Assembly (NCBI GenBank): GCA_020059445.1
Contig: JAGVCB010000198.1
Span: 1 to 10,681 of the forward strand
DNA: 10,681 bases
Direction: 5' to 3'
DNA from: Polynucleobacter sp.
GTDB lineage: Bacteria; Pseudomonadota; Gammaproteobacteria; Burkholderiales; Burkholderiaceae
Shown: positions 1 through 6,495 of the stretch, in pieces
How the letters are laid out: each line of letters opens with the position of its first letter
Position numbering within the stretch: the stretch's first letter is position 1
Notes under the pieces: generated by a model
The model's input: the letters and a program-made list of their open reading frames with translations, nothing else
Told to the model about the DNA's origin: nothing
The model's database searches: none
Position numbers and translations under genes: made by a program

Positions 1-49
1 AGAGAGTACCTCCTCCTTGGCCTAGACTAAGGCCCTCCCCTGCCAACCT
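1..49. other. Left-edge segment that does not continue MatB
   Basis: Reading leftward from MatB, the frame stays family-like until about position 50 and then gives VGRGGP and a TAG at 27-29. This stretch looks more GC-rich than the neighbouring DNA, with runs of C on the plus strand. It holds a short hairpin (GGCCT 19-23, AGGCC 30-34) with the stop codon in its loop. Of the two other minus-strand frames, one meets TAG at 22-24 and the other stays open to the edge but reads a glycine-rich string that I cannot match to MatB. It could be a contig-end error, the edge of an inserted element, or a genuine mutation; the sequence alone does not decide. Confidence 0.45.
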
Positions 50-392
50 TCGACACCCATGAGAAATTCTTGGGACTGCAGACCATCACAGCTGGCTCAG
101 CATTACCGATGAAGTACTCAATCTCTGCGGCTTGATAAGCAGTGTTCAATGGCAAATACACCAAACCTGCTTTGAGCGTTGCCAAATATAAAAAGAGTGC
201 TTCAGGAGATTTCTCAACCTGAACTGCAACTCTCGAGCCCTGAGGTAAGCGCAGGCTTGCCAAAAGGTTGGCCATTTTTGATGTGGCCTTTTCTAAATCA
301 TCCCAGCTATAAAACAAACCATCATGCGTTTCAATCGCGCATGATGGTTTATCTTTTGGAAAGCCGGATTCTAGTAACGCATATAAATTCAT
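27..392 (-). pseudogene. matB: Malonyl-CoA synthetase MatB, N-terminal fragment with broken frame
   Basis: MatB is an acyl-adenylate-forming enzyme that joins malonate to CoA using ATP, giving malonyl-CoA in the cytoplasm. The 121 visible residues are the start of the AMP-binding (ANL) domain: WDDLEKATSKMANLL near residue 30, GSRVAVQVEKSPEAL near 52-66 and the typical YLATLKAGLVYLPLN near 69-83. Family members are about 500 residues, so the ATP-binding P-loop, the adenylation core and the C-terminal lid are all absent. The frame ends at TAG 27-29 after an abnormal VGRGGP tail. ATG 390-392 fits the usual MatB start; no clear Shine-Dalgarno is visible. It lies 31 bp after the Bug gene, on the same strand as the regulator and decarboxylase, so it is the last visible gene of the malonate operon. 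Broken versus edge error is unresolved: the family call is good, the pseudogene call is provisional. Confidence 0.75.
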
Positions 393-423
393 CTGAATCT
401 CAACTTAAATTGTTTGAAGCCAA

Positions 424-1428
424 TTACATTTTGGCGCCAGAGGCTTTCACAACTTGGTTCCAACGCTTGATTTCAGAATTAACAAACTTCCCAAATGCAT
501 CACCAGTCAAAGTAGGAACTTCTGAGCCGTTGTTGAGCCAAATTGTTTTTAGCTCAGGCGTGCTCATCGCTCTTGTTACCTCAGCAGTCATCTTATCGAT
601 GATTGGCTGTGGCGTACCTTTTGGTGCCCATAAGGCGTACCAGCTACTGACTTCATAACCAGGTAAACCTGCTTCTATTGCTGTCGGCACGTTCGGGAAA
701 GCAGGGTTGCGCTTGCTTGAAGCAACTGCAATCGCCTTGATCTTGCCGCTTCTGATGTGCTGAGCAGATGAACCCAAACCATCAAACATAAGATCCACTT
801 GACCAGCCATCAAATCTACCAAAGCTGGACCTGCGCCACGGTATGGAATATGCGTGATAAATGTCTTGCTCATCTCTTTGAACTGCTCACCAGCCAAATG
901 GTGTGATGTGCCATTACCAGCACTGCTGAAGTTCAACTTACCAGGATTCTTTTTGGCGTAATCAATCAAACCTTTTAAATCATTCACTGGTAATTTTGGG
1001 CTGGCCACGATGATTTGTGGAGGAGCGGCAACCAAGGCAACTGGTATAAAGCTCTTTTCAATATCATAGTCTAGCTTTGGATACATGGATGGTGCGATTG
1101 CGTGGTGAACTGCGCCCATGAAGAATGTATAGCCATCTGGAGCAGCTTTAGAAGCAACAGCAGCGCCCAAAGTACCACCAGCACCAGCTCTGTAATCCAA
1201 AATGAACTGCTTGTTCGTTAGCTTATTCATCATGGTTGTCAAAGGACGCGCAAAGGCATCTGTACCACCACCTGCTGGGAATGGAACAACGATCGTGACT
1301 GGCTTACTAGGCCATTTTGGATCAGCCATCACAGCTGTTGAGCTCATTGATAAGCTCACTGCAGCAACGGCTGCTACTGCACCTACTACTGAGGTCAATC
1401 GACCAACTACATTTACTGATTTTTTCAT
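424..1428 (-). CDS. Bug/TctC-family periplasmic solute-binding protein
   Basis: This is a secreted binding protein of the Bug (Bordetella uptake gene)/TctC family, the receptor component of tripartite tricarboxylate transporters, which bind small carboxylates. The 334-residue product has a Lys-rich start (MKKS), a hydrophobic alanine/valine stretch to about residue 34 and a likely signal peptidase I site at AVMA|DP. The mature part shows the family hallmarks: PVTIVVPFPAGGGTD (43-57) and YRAGAGGTLGA (79-89), the loops that hold the ligand carboxylate, then HIPYRGAGPALVDLMAGQVD about two thirds in. Length is normal. ATG 1426-1428 has a strong Shine-Dalgarno (AGGAG, 1435-1439, spacing 6). It sits between the malonyl-CoA decarboxylase and MatB genes, so malonate or a related dicarboxylate is the inferred ligand; family membership alone does not fix the ligand. 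No TctA/TctB membrane partner is present here. Confidence 0.93.
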   Translation of the reverse strand: MKKSVNVVGRLTSVVGAVAAVAAVSLSMSSTAVMADPKWPSKPVTIVVPFPAGGGTDAFARPLTTMMNKLTNKQFILDYRAGAGGTLGAAVASKAAPDGYTFFMGAVHHAIAPSMYPKLDYDIEKSFIPVALVAAPPQIIVASPKLPVNDLKGLIDYAKKNPGKLNFSSAGNGTSHHLAGEQFKEMSKTFITHIPYRGAGPALVDLMAGQVDLMFDGLGSSAQHIRSGKIKAIAVASSKRNPAFPNVPTAIEAGLPGYEVSSWYALWAPKGTPQPIIDKMTAEVTRAMSTPELKTIWLNNGSEVPTLTGDAFGKFVNSEIKRWNQVVKASGAKM

Positions 1429-1500
1429 TTTTGTCTCCTCGTACTCTAATTAAACTATCTAAACTTAAAACTATTGCTACTGCTCAAATCAAACTAAAAC
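1429..1500 (-). other. 72-bp gap between decarboxylase and Bug genes
   Basis: This is the only sizeable gap inside the malonate operon. It is AT-rich, with several AGTTT words on the minus strand, and ends in the strong Shine-Dalgarno of the Bug gene (AGGAG at 1435-1439). I see no convincing terminator hairpin. A weak internal promoter is possible, which would let the binding protein be made at a higher level than the enzyme upstream, but no -35/-10 pair is clear. Confidence 0.4.
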
Positions 1501-2787
1501 TTATATCAATTGCGAAACCGCTCTTGAGTAAATTACTTCACCATTCACAAAACGCTCATGGTTATCCTCAACCTTATCCAAGTCATAAAGGTAATTCACC
1601 ATCAAACCCGCTGACTGCTTAATCCCTTTTTTAGATAAGTCTCCAGACCAATTGATTCGGTGCAATTTTGCGCCATTGCCAAGATGAAACTTGGCCACAG
1701 AATTACCACCTCTTCGTGGTGAGTAATATAGCAAGTAAATGGCGCACAAAGTCATCAAAGCCTCTTTTTCCTTTAAGGAAGAAAGATCGGGATGCCAACC
1801 ATTGTGTAAGCGATCATTCCAAGATTTGTCTTTTAAATTAAAGGCTTTAATGGACTCTTGGTACTTTTCAAGGACAGCAGGCTTCAAATGATCTAGGGGT
1901 AAATCCGCATGCGATCCCAACCATTCCATCAAACCAGGAATTGGCGATAGGGTGCAAAAAGTCTTCAGCGAAGGAAATTCTTTCTTCAAACTCTCAGCCA
2001 CTCGCTTAATCAAGAAGTTCCCCATAGAAACCCCACGCAAGCCAGGCTGACAGTTACTGATTGAATAAAAAATGGCACATTTATATTGATTACTCTCCAA
2101 AGCTGGAGATTTCTTATCCACCAATGGACCAATCGATTCTGGAATATCTGGCAAAAGTGCCACTTCGACAAAGATCAATGGCTCATCCGGTAACTGAGGA
2201 TGAAAGAAAGAAAAGCAACGACGATCTGGTTGCAAGCGTCGACGCAAATCATCCCAACCATCGATTTCATGAACAGCTTCATGTTGAATGATTTTTTCTA
2301 GGATATGCGCAGGCGACTTCCAATCAACTTGGTGCATTTTCAGAAAGCCTGGATTAAACCAAGAATTCAACAAATGTTGCATGTCAGCATCAACGGCTTT
2401 TAGCTCGGGCTTCTTAGGCAAGAGTTTGAGCACTTGATGACGCATGTTGATGATCGTGTGCGTGCCACCTGGAGCCCGATTTAAGCGGCGCAAGAGTTCT
2501 TGTCTTGGAGACTCAGATACTTTCATGAGCCAAACAAAGTTATCGGCGCTTGAATCTTTTGCATACAGCTCAGCCGCACTTAGAACATCAGCAGCACTTG
2601 GATTTAATTTTTCTGCCAAATGCACAAAATATTCAGACCTTTGTTCATCATCAAGCGTTTTAAAATTCTCGATCAAATCACTGGCCATACTCGCAGCGTT
2701 TGATTCGCCGCGTTCAGATAATAATTTTTTGGTGGCACTGATGGTTTTAGTCATGTGCCTAGCTTTGAGCATCTTGTCCAAAATCAT
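1501..2787 (-). CDS. mcd: Malonyl-CoA decarboxylase
   Basis: The enzyme converts malonyl-CoA to acetyl-CoA and CO2 (EC 4.1.1.9). The 428-residue product has the two-part family layout: a helical N-terminal domain (about 1-160, with RLNRAPGGT at 101-109) and a C-terminal acetyltransferase-like domain. The latter shows CFSFFHP (191-197), FVEVALLPDIP (206-216), AIFYSISNCQPGLRGVSMGN (238-257), the SPIPG motif (281-285) and FHLGNGAKLHRINW (367-380). The known human enzyme uses a Ser/His pair; Ser281 of SPIPG and His368 of FHLGNGA are the likely equivalents, by motif recall rather than alignment. Bacterial relatives such as rhizobial MatA are of similar length. Its ATG overlaps the regulator's TGA (ATGA, 2784-2787), with AGAGG (2796-2800) as a possible Shine-Dalgarno, so translation is probably coupled. 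The neighbouring Bug and MatB genes place it in malonate catabolism. Confidence 0.95.
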   Translation of the reverse strand: MILDKMLKARHMTKTISATKKLLSERGESNAASMASDLIENFKTLDDEQRSEYFVHLAEKLNPSAADVLSAAELYAKDSSADNFVWLMKVSESPRQELLRRLNRAPGGTHTIINMRHQVLKLLPKKPELKAVDADMQHLLNSWFNPGFLKMHQVDWKSPAHILEKIIQHEAVHEIDGWDDLRRRLQPDRRCFSFFHPQLPDEPLIFVEVALLPDIPESIGPLVDKKSPALESNQYKCAIFYSISNCQPGLRGVSMGNFLIKRVAESLKKEFPSLKTFCTLSPIPGLMEWLGSHADLPLDHLKPAVLEKYQESIKAFNLKDKSWNDRLHNGWHPDLSSLKEKEALMTLCAIYLLYYSPRRGGNSVAKFHLGNGAKLHRINWSGDLSKKGIKQSAGLMVNYLYDLDKVEDNHERFVNGEVIYSRAVSQLI

Positions 2788-3452
2788 GCTGACAACCTCT
2801 GCTCAGACTTTAAAAGCCTCAATGCCTCACGTTGATTTTGGATATGATCTTTCATCAAGATCTCAGCCTTACTAGCATCTCTTGCTTTCAGAGCCTCGAA
2901 TATAGACAAATGCTCTTTGCAAGATTCTTCAATCCTACCCCGATGATGCAAGCTGCGATGACGAGAGAGATTTAAGATTCTTCGCAAATCATGAACCATT
3001 TGAGTCAACCACTCATTACCAGCCAAATGTTGAATCGCTACGTGTATTTCTCTGTTTGTTGCATAGTAGCGATCAATGTCTCTCTTATCGGCATACCCTT
3101 TTAGTTTTTTATGTAGCGTATCCAAATCCTCTAAATCTTGCTCACTTGCTTTAGATGTTGCTTCGAATGCACATCGTCCCTCAAGCATCGCCATCAAAGG
3201 AAAGATTTCATCTAAATCTTTTTCAGTCAATTCGGTGACATAGCAGCCACGGCGAGGCTCTATTCTTAGCAAGCCTTCTGATGCCAGAATTCGCATCGCC
3301 TCTCTGAAAGGAGTTCTAGAGACCCCTAATTGCTCTGCCAGCTTTTGCTCATCGATCCAAGTCCCTGGAGACAAAAAACCTACCGCGATCATCGAACGCA
3401 ATCGCTCGCTGACTTCAATATAAAGGGCTGTTTTGACGACTTTTAATGACAT
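2784..3452 (-). CDS. GntR-family regulator, FCD (FadR-like) subfamily, of the malonate operon
   Basis: A cytoplasmic DNA-binding regulator; the 222-residue product starts with a winged helix (LYIEVSERLRSMI, then DEQKLAEQLGVSRTP and FREAMRILASEGLL) and the wing RRGCYVTELT. An all-helical FCD effector domain follows. Its presumed metal-site residues are visible: Asn and His four apart in TNREIHVAI (133 and 137), His181 in KEHLSIFEALKARD and His203 in MKDHI. I choose ATG 3450-3452. The same frame opens 12 codons earlier at ATG 3486-3488, but those codons are exactly the large inverted repeat and give an unfamily-like MYSIMYTKYIEY. It heads the operon and overlaps the decarboxylase gene by ATGA, so it probably senses malonate or malonyl-CoA, like rhizobial MatR, and controls itself. 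Family certain; ligand inferred. The longer 234-residue start is the alternative. Confidence 0.9.
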   Translation of the reverse strand: MSLKVVKTALYIEVSERLRSMIAVGFLSPGTWIDEQKLAEQLGVSRTPFREAMRILASEGLLRIEPRRGCYVTELTEKDLDEIFPLMAMLEGRCAFEATSKASEQDLEDLDTLHKKLKGYADKRDIDRYYATNREIHVAIQHLAGNEWLTQMVHDLRRILNLSRHRSLHHRGRIEESCKEHLSIFEALKARDASKAEILMKDHIQNQREALRLLKSEQRLSA

Positions 3453-3488
3453 GTATTCAATATATTTTGTATACATTATTGAATACAT
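3451..3488 (-). promoter_or_regulatory. Operator/promoter of the malonate operon: 12-bp perfect inverted repeat with nested TGTATACA
   Basis: ATGTATTCAATA at 3451-3462 is the exact reverse complement of TATTGAATACAT at 3477-3488, with a 14-base spacer. Inside the spacer is a second palindrome, TGTATACA (3468-3475), of the TNGTATACNA type common for FCD regulators. On the minus strand TTTACC, 16 bases and TATACA form a plausible sigma-70 promoter whose -10 box lies in this inner palindrome. Transcription would then begin only a few bases before the chosen regulator start at 3452. Repressor binding here would block RNA polymerase, so autoregulation is the natural reading. The symmetry is directly visible; promoter and function are inferred. 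Confidence 0.7.
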
Positions 3489-3566
3489 CGGTAAATACCC
3501 TTGTAAAGGGAAATCACCTAGGGATGGTGGTGAGTATTAAATACCCACCAACCCTGATACCAAACT
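3489..3566. other. Spacer between lgt and the malonate regulator, with a weak hairpin
   Basis: This 78-bp stretch must hold the end of the lgt transcript and the upstream part of the regulator promoter, all on the minus strand. An imperfect inverted repeat at 3530-3548 (GTGAGTATT with AATACCCAC, one G-U wobble) could form a hairpin, but its loop is tiny and no T run follows, so it is a poor terminator. Further small symmetric words, CCCTTGTAAAGGG (3498-3510) and GGTAAATACC (3490-3499), lie directly upstream of the operator and might be extra regulator contacts. Read-through from lgt is possible. Confidence 0.4.
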
Positions 3567-4346
3567 TTATTGGGTCTTGCGGCTCAACAAATAAATACCA
3601 AAAATAATCATTGGTAAAGACAACCACTGACCCATCGATAGTCCCAAACTCAGAAGACCTAAGAAGCTATCTGGTTCGCGGGCAAATTCTGCTAAAAATC
3701 TAAAGAGGCCGTAACCAAAAAGAAATAAGCCGGATACTTTACCAACGCCTCGTGCCTTGCTTGCGTACCACCAAAGCACGGCTCCCAAAATAATGCCTTC
3801 ACCCATGAATTGATATAACTGCGATGGATGTCTTGCCAACATGTCCCCAGCCTGCGGGAAAATCATGGCCCACGATACATCAGTAGGCCTACCCCACAAT
3901 TCACCATTGATGAAATTACCCAAACGTCCAAATGCAAGTCCAAATGGGATCAAGGGCGCAATCAAATCTGTTACCTCAAAAAATGTCTGCTTATTTCTCT
4001 TTGCAGCCCATAGCATCGCAACCAGCACACCCAAGAAACCGCCATGGAATGACATACCGCCCTCCCATACTTTGAGTGCGTCCAATGGATGACTTAAATA
4101 ATGAGTCGGCATGTAAAAAATCACATAACCCAAACGTCCACCGACAATCACACCGAGCACACCTGCGAACAAAAGATCTTCAATGTATTTGTAATTGAGA
4201 TGCTGATAGTGGGCTTGCTTGGTGCGCAACTTACCCAACAAGAGAAATTGAGCAAATGCCATCAAATACATCAAACCATACCAATGAACGGCAATAGGTC
4301 CGATGCTGATAGCGATGGGATCGAACTGGGGATGCATCAAAGCCAT
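3567..4346 (-). CDS. lgt: Prolipoprotein diacylglyceryl transferase
   Basis: Lgt moves a diacylglyceryl group from phosphatidylglycerol to the lipobox cysteine of prelipoproteins at the inner membrane, the first step of lipoprotein maturation. The 259-residue polytopic protein shows the family landmarks: [11 protein letters not shown] at 21-31, [11 protein letters not shown] at 68-78, the HGG motif (101-103) and the Lgt signature [14 protein letters not shown] (140-153). Arg141, Asn144 and Glu149 in it match the essential Arg/Asn/Glu of the E. coli enzyme. The motifs HPSQLYQ (173-179) and [14 protein letters not shown] (213-226) complete the set. About seven hydrophobic segments are visible and the length is normal. 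ATG 4344-4346 gives [10 protein letters not shown]; a start at Met4 (MHPQFDP) is also possible, and neither has a strong Shine-Dalgarno. It lies 56 bp downstream of holC on the same strand and could share its transcript. Confidence 0.97.
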   Translation of the reverse strand: MALMHPQFDPIAISIGPIAVHWYGLMYLMAFAQFLLLGKLRTKQAHYQHLNYKYIEDLLFAGVLGVIVGGRLGYVIFYMPTHYLSHPLDALKVWEGGMSFHGGFLGVLVAMLWAAKRNKQTFFEVTDLIAPLIPFGLAFGRLGNFINGELWGRPTDVSWAMIFPQAGDMLARHPSQLYQFMGEGIILGAVLWWYASKARGVGKVSGLFLFGYGLFRFLAEFAREPDSFLGLLSLGLSMGQWLSLPMIIFGIYLLSRKTQ

Positions 4347-4402
4347 GTGAATTTTCTTAAAGTGTCAGAAGTTAAGTGATTGAAGGTATTAGCTGAGTAT
4401 GG

Positions 4403-4867
4403 TTATTGACCTGTTTGATCAAAGTTATGCAGTTCATGACCTTGATCTCGATAGGCCTTGTAACGTTCGCGACCGGCTTGACGATCTGCCTCATCGGTGG
4501 AAACAATTTCAACAATGCGTGGAAATCTTGCAGCAAGATCTTCCACTGAAACAGGCAAATTTTGACCCACATGGATCAAGACATCGCCATGCGGCAAATG
4601 ATCCAATTCAGGAGATTCGAAACTCTCAAGAAACACAATCGGTGTTTCATTGGCAACATCATCTTTACCCCAAGCATGCGGCAAAAATTCTATGGCACTG
4701 AAAGACCAAAGCTGCTGATCAAGTTCTTTCAAAAAAGAAGAAGACCCCACCACCACAATATTTCTCATGGGTAAGTCTTCATGCTTGCTTGCCATGATCT
4801 TGCGGATCAAGCGACAACTGTACAAAGGCTTGTTGTTAACTTGACTGTGGAAATCGATTCTGGCCAT
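4403..4867 (-). CDS. holC: DNA polymerase III chi subunit
   Basis: Chi is the clamp-loader accessory subunit that links the polymerase III holoenzyme to single-stranded DNA-binding protein on the lagging strand. The 154-residue product fits the family in length and pattern: an N-terminal MARIDFHSQV strand, YSCRLIRKIM (16-25) as the first helix, VVVGSS in the central sheet, LDQQLWSFSAIEFLPHAW (49-66), GDVLIHVGQNLP (94-105) and the conserved C-terminal stretch FPRIVEIVSTDEADRQAGRE (115-134) followed by RYKAYRDQGH. Its ATG begins 3 bp after the pepA stop codon, so the two are co-transcribed and probably translationally coupled. The pepA-holC order is the same as in E. coli, where valS follows; here lgt follows instead. 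Confidence 0.92.
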   Translation of the reverse strand: MARIDFHSQVNNKPLYSCRLIRKIMASKHEDLPMRNIVVVGSSSFLKELDQQLWSFSAIEFLPHAWGKDDVANETPIVFLESFESPELDHLPHGDVLIHVGQNLPVSVEDLAARFPRIVEIVSTDEADRQAGRERYKAYRDQGHELHNFDQTGQ

Positions 4868-4870
4868 GAC

Positions 4871-6421
4871 TTATTTGGTCAAAAGATAGTTCACCAACAA
4901 AGGCACAGGACGACCTGTAGAACCCTTGGCCGCACCACTCTTCCATGCTGTGCCAGCGATGTCCAAATGAGCCCATGAGTATTTCTCGGTATATCTCGCC
5001 AAGAAACAAGCTGCTGTAACGCTGCCCGCTGGACGTCCACCAATATTCGCCATATCTGCAAAATTAGATTTAAGTTGTTCTTGGTAGGCGCTATCCAGAG
5101 GCATTCTCCAAACAGTGTCTTGTGATGTGCGACCAGCACTGAGCAAACTCTCGGCCAAGGCATCATCGTCTGAGAACAGACCTGAATGAACCGCACCCAG
5201 CGCAATCACACAAGCACCCGTTAATGTTGCAATATCAATCACCGCTGCAGGTTTGAATCTTTCAACATAGGTCAATGCATCACACAAAATAAGGCGACCT
5301 TCTGCATCAGTATTTAAGATCTCAATGGTTTGGCCAGACATGCTAGTGACAATGTCACCTGGACGAGTGGCTTGACCTGAGGGCATGTTTTCACATGTTG
5401 GAATAACGCCGATCACATTCTTTTTTAGCTTTAGTTCAGCAACTGCGCGCATCGTACCAATCACTGAGGCAGCGCCACACATGTCATATTTCATTTCATC
5501 CATGCCTTCTCCAGGCTTCAATGAAATACCACCCGTATCAAATGTGATGCCCTTACCAACCAACACCACCGGCGCATCAGTGGCGCGACCACCTTGATGA
5601 CGAATCACAATGAACTGCGGAGGTGTTACTGCACCTTGAGTGACCGCCAAAAATGCGCCCATTTTCAAAGCTTCAATTTCTTTGCGCCCCAAAACCTCAA
5701 TCTTCAAGCCAAGATCTTTACCTAATTTTTTAGCACTTGTGGCCAGGTAGCTTGGATTACAAATATTAGGCGGTAAGTTACCAAGGTCTTTGGCTAGATC
5801 CATACCATTAGCAATCGCGCGACCTTCGGCAACCGCTTCAGTCACAGCTTTATTATTTTTGGCATCACTGGCAATGATTAATTTCTTCAACGTTGGAGAC
5901 TTCTCAACGGGCTTGGTTTTAAATTGAGGATGGCGCGCGCCAAATTTATAGACCTGCTCGCGAGCCAATTGAACCAAGAGACGTACTTGAGTCAGACCAT
6001 CTTTGGCTGAAAAATCATCGAACACCCAAACAGCATCCTTGGCTGTGGTGGCAAGCAAAGACTTTAAGCCCGCAGAAATCCACTTAGAACAAGTGTTACC
6101 AACCTGCTTTGACTTGACTTTTTGCTCTTCACCAGAACAAATCAACAACAATCTATCAGCTTTAAGACCTAATTTAGCCCATGCATCTGTGGCATTGAGC
6201 AAAAGAGTGCTTCCAGATGTTATATCCAGATCTTTGTTCTCAATAGCCCTTGCAATCGCCCCATGAGTCGCTGCATTTAAAGCCGCTAGGCCACCAGATA
6301 ACTTCTTGGTATTCTTGATGCCACTGGCAGGAAAGACCCATACCAAGCAAGCAGTGACAGCAGACATTTGAGCCTTTATGCCTAAAGAGCCCTCTTCAAA
6401 TACTTTCGTGCTACATTCCAT
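4871..6421 (-). CDS. pepA: Cytosol (leucyl) aminopeptidase, M17 family
   Basis: PepA is a two-metal cytoplasmic aminopeptidase that removes N-terminal residues from peptides; in E. coli the hexamer also binds DNA in carAB control and Xer recombination. The 516-residue product has a variable N-terminal domain (1-185) and a catalytic domain with all expected residues: Lys290 and Asp295 in [11 protein letters not shown], Lys302 in [19 protein letters not shown] with Asp313, and NTDAEGRL (370-377) giving Asp372, Glu374 and catalytic Arg376. HLDIAG and STGRPVPLL close the domain. I start at ATG 6419-6421 ([10 protein letters not shown], the usual family start) because AAAGGAAA (6427-6434) precedes it by about 7 bases. 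An in-frame GTG at 6449-6451 would add ten residues that include this ribosome site. It is the first gene of pepA-holC(-lgt), divergent from lptF. Confidence 0.97.
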   Translation of the reverse strand: MECSTKVFEEGSLGIKAQMSAVTACLVWVFPASGIKNTKKLSGGLAALNAATHGAIARAIENKDLDITSGSTLLLNATDAWAKLGLKADRLLLICSGEEQKVKSKQVGNTCSKWISAGLKSLLATTAKDAVWVFDDFSAKDGLTQVRLLVQLAREQVYKFGARHPQFKTKPVEKSPTLKKLIIASDAKNNKAVTEAVAEGRAIANGMDLAKDLGNLPPNICNPSYLATSAKKLGKDLGLKIEVLGRKEIEALKMGAFLAVTQGAVTPPQFIVIRHQGGRATDAPVVLVGKGITFDTGGISLKPGEGMDEMKYDMCGAASVIGTMRAVAELKLKKNVIGVIPTCENMPSGQATRPGDIVTSMSGQTIEILNTDAEGRLILCDALTYVERFKPAAVIDIATLTGACVIALGAVHSGLFSDDDALAESLLSAGRTSQDTVWRMPLDSAYQEQLKSNFADMANIGGRPAGSVTAACFLARYTEKYSWAHLDIAGTAWKSGAAKGSTGRPVPLLVNYLLTK

Positions 6422-6495
6422 GTGGATTTCCTTTGCTTTACCTTTGCTCACGGGTAGTTTCTAATAACAACCATTATCGCCCAGCTTCGCTTTTC
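6422..6495. promoter_or_regulatory. Divergent pepA/lptF intergenic region
   Basis: These 74 bp separate two divergently read operons, so they should hold the promoter of at least one and probably both. The pepA Shine-Dalgarno (AAAGGAAA, 6427-6434) is clear. A -10-like GATAAT is visible on the minus strand near 6474-6479, which would serve pepA, and TAATAA near 6463-6468 on the plus strand could serve lptF with TTTACC upstream at a long spacing of about 19. Neither has a good -35 box. No Shine-Dalgarno precedes lptF. No operator symmetry stands out. Confidence 0.45.

Noticed and set aside
179..658. Plus-strand open frame of 159 codons
   Set aside because: It is antisense to the MatB fragment and the Bug gene, shows no family pattern, and both opposing genes are well supported.
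1317..1622. Plus-strand Leu/Ser-rich frame that looks membrane-like
   Set aside because: It is antisense to the Bug signal peptide and the intergenic gap; the leucine richness mirrors the complementary codons.
2444..2875. Plus-strand open frame of 143 codons rich in Ser/Leu/Ala
   Set aside because: It lies antisense to the decarboxylase and regulator genes; composition is that of a shadow frame, without a ribosome site or motif.
4399..4701. Plus-strand frame opposite holC
   Set aside because: holC on the minus strand has clear family motifs; this frame has none.
4891..5205. Second minus-strand frame of 104 codons inside pepA
   Set aside because: It is an out-of-frame shadow of the conserved catalytic domain of pepA.
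6422..6451. Ten-residue extension of PepA from GTG 6449-6451
   Set aside because: It encodes the Shine-Dalgarno of the better start at 6421, which matches the usual family N-terminus.
6433..6495. 21-residue N-terminal extension of LptF from an upstream ATG
   Set aside because: The extension is polar, runs through the pepA promoter region and is absent from the usual family start MIFKRAL.
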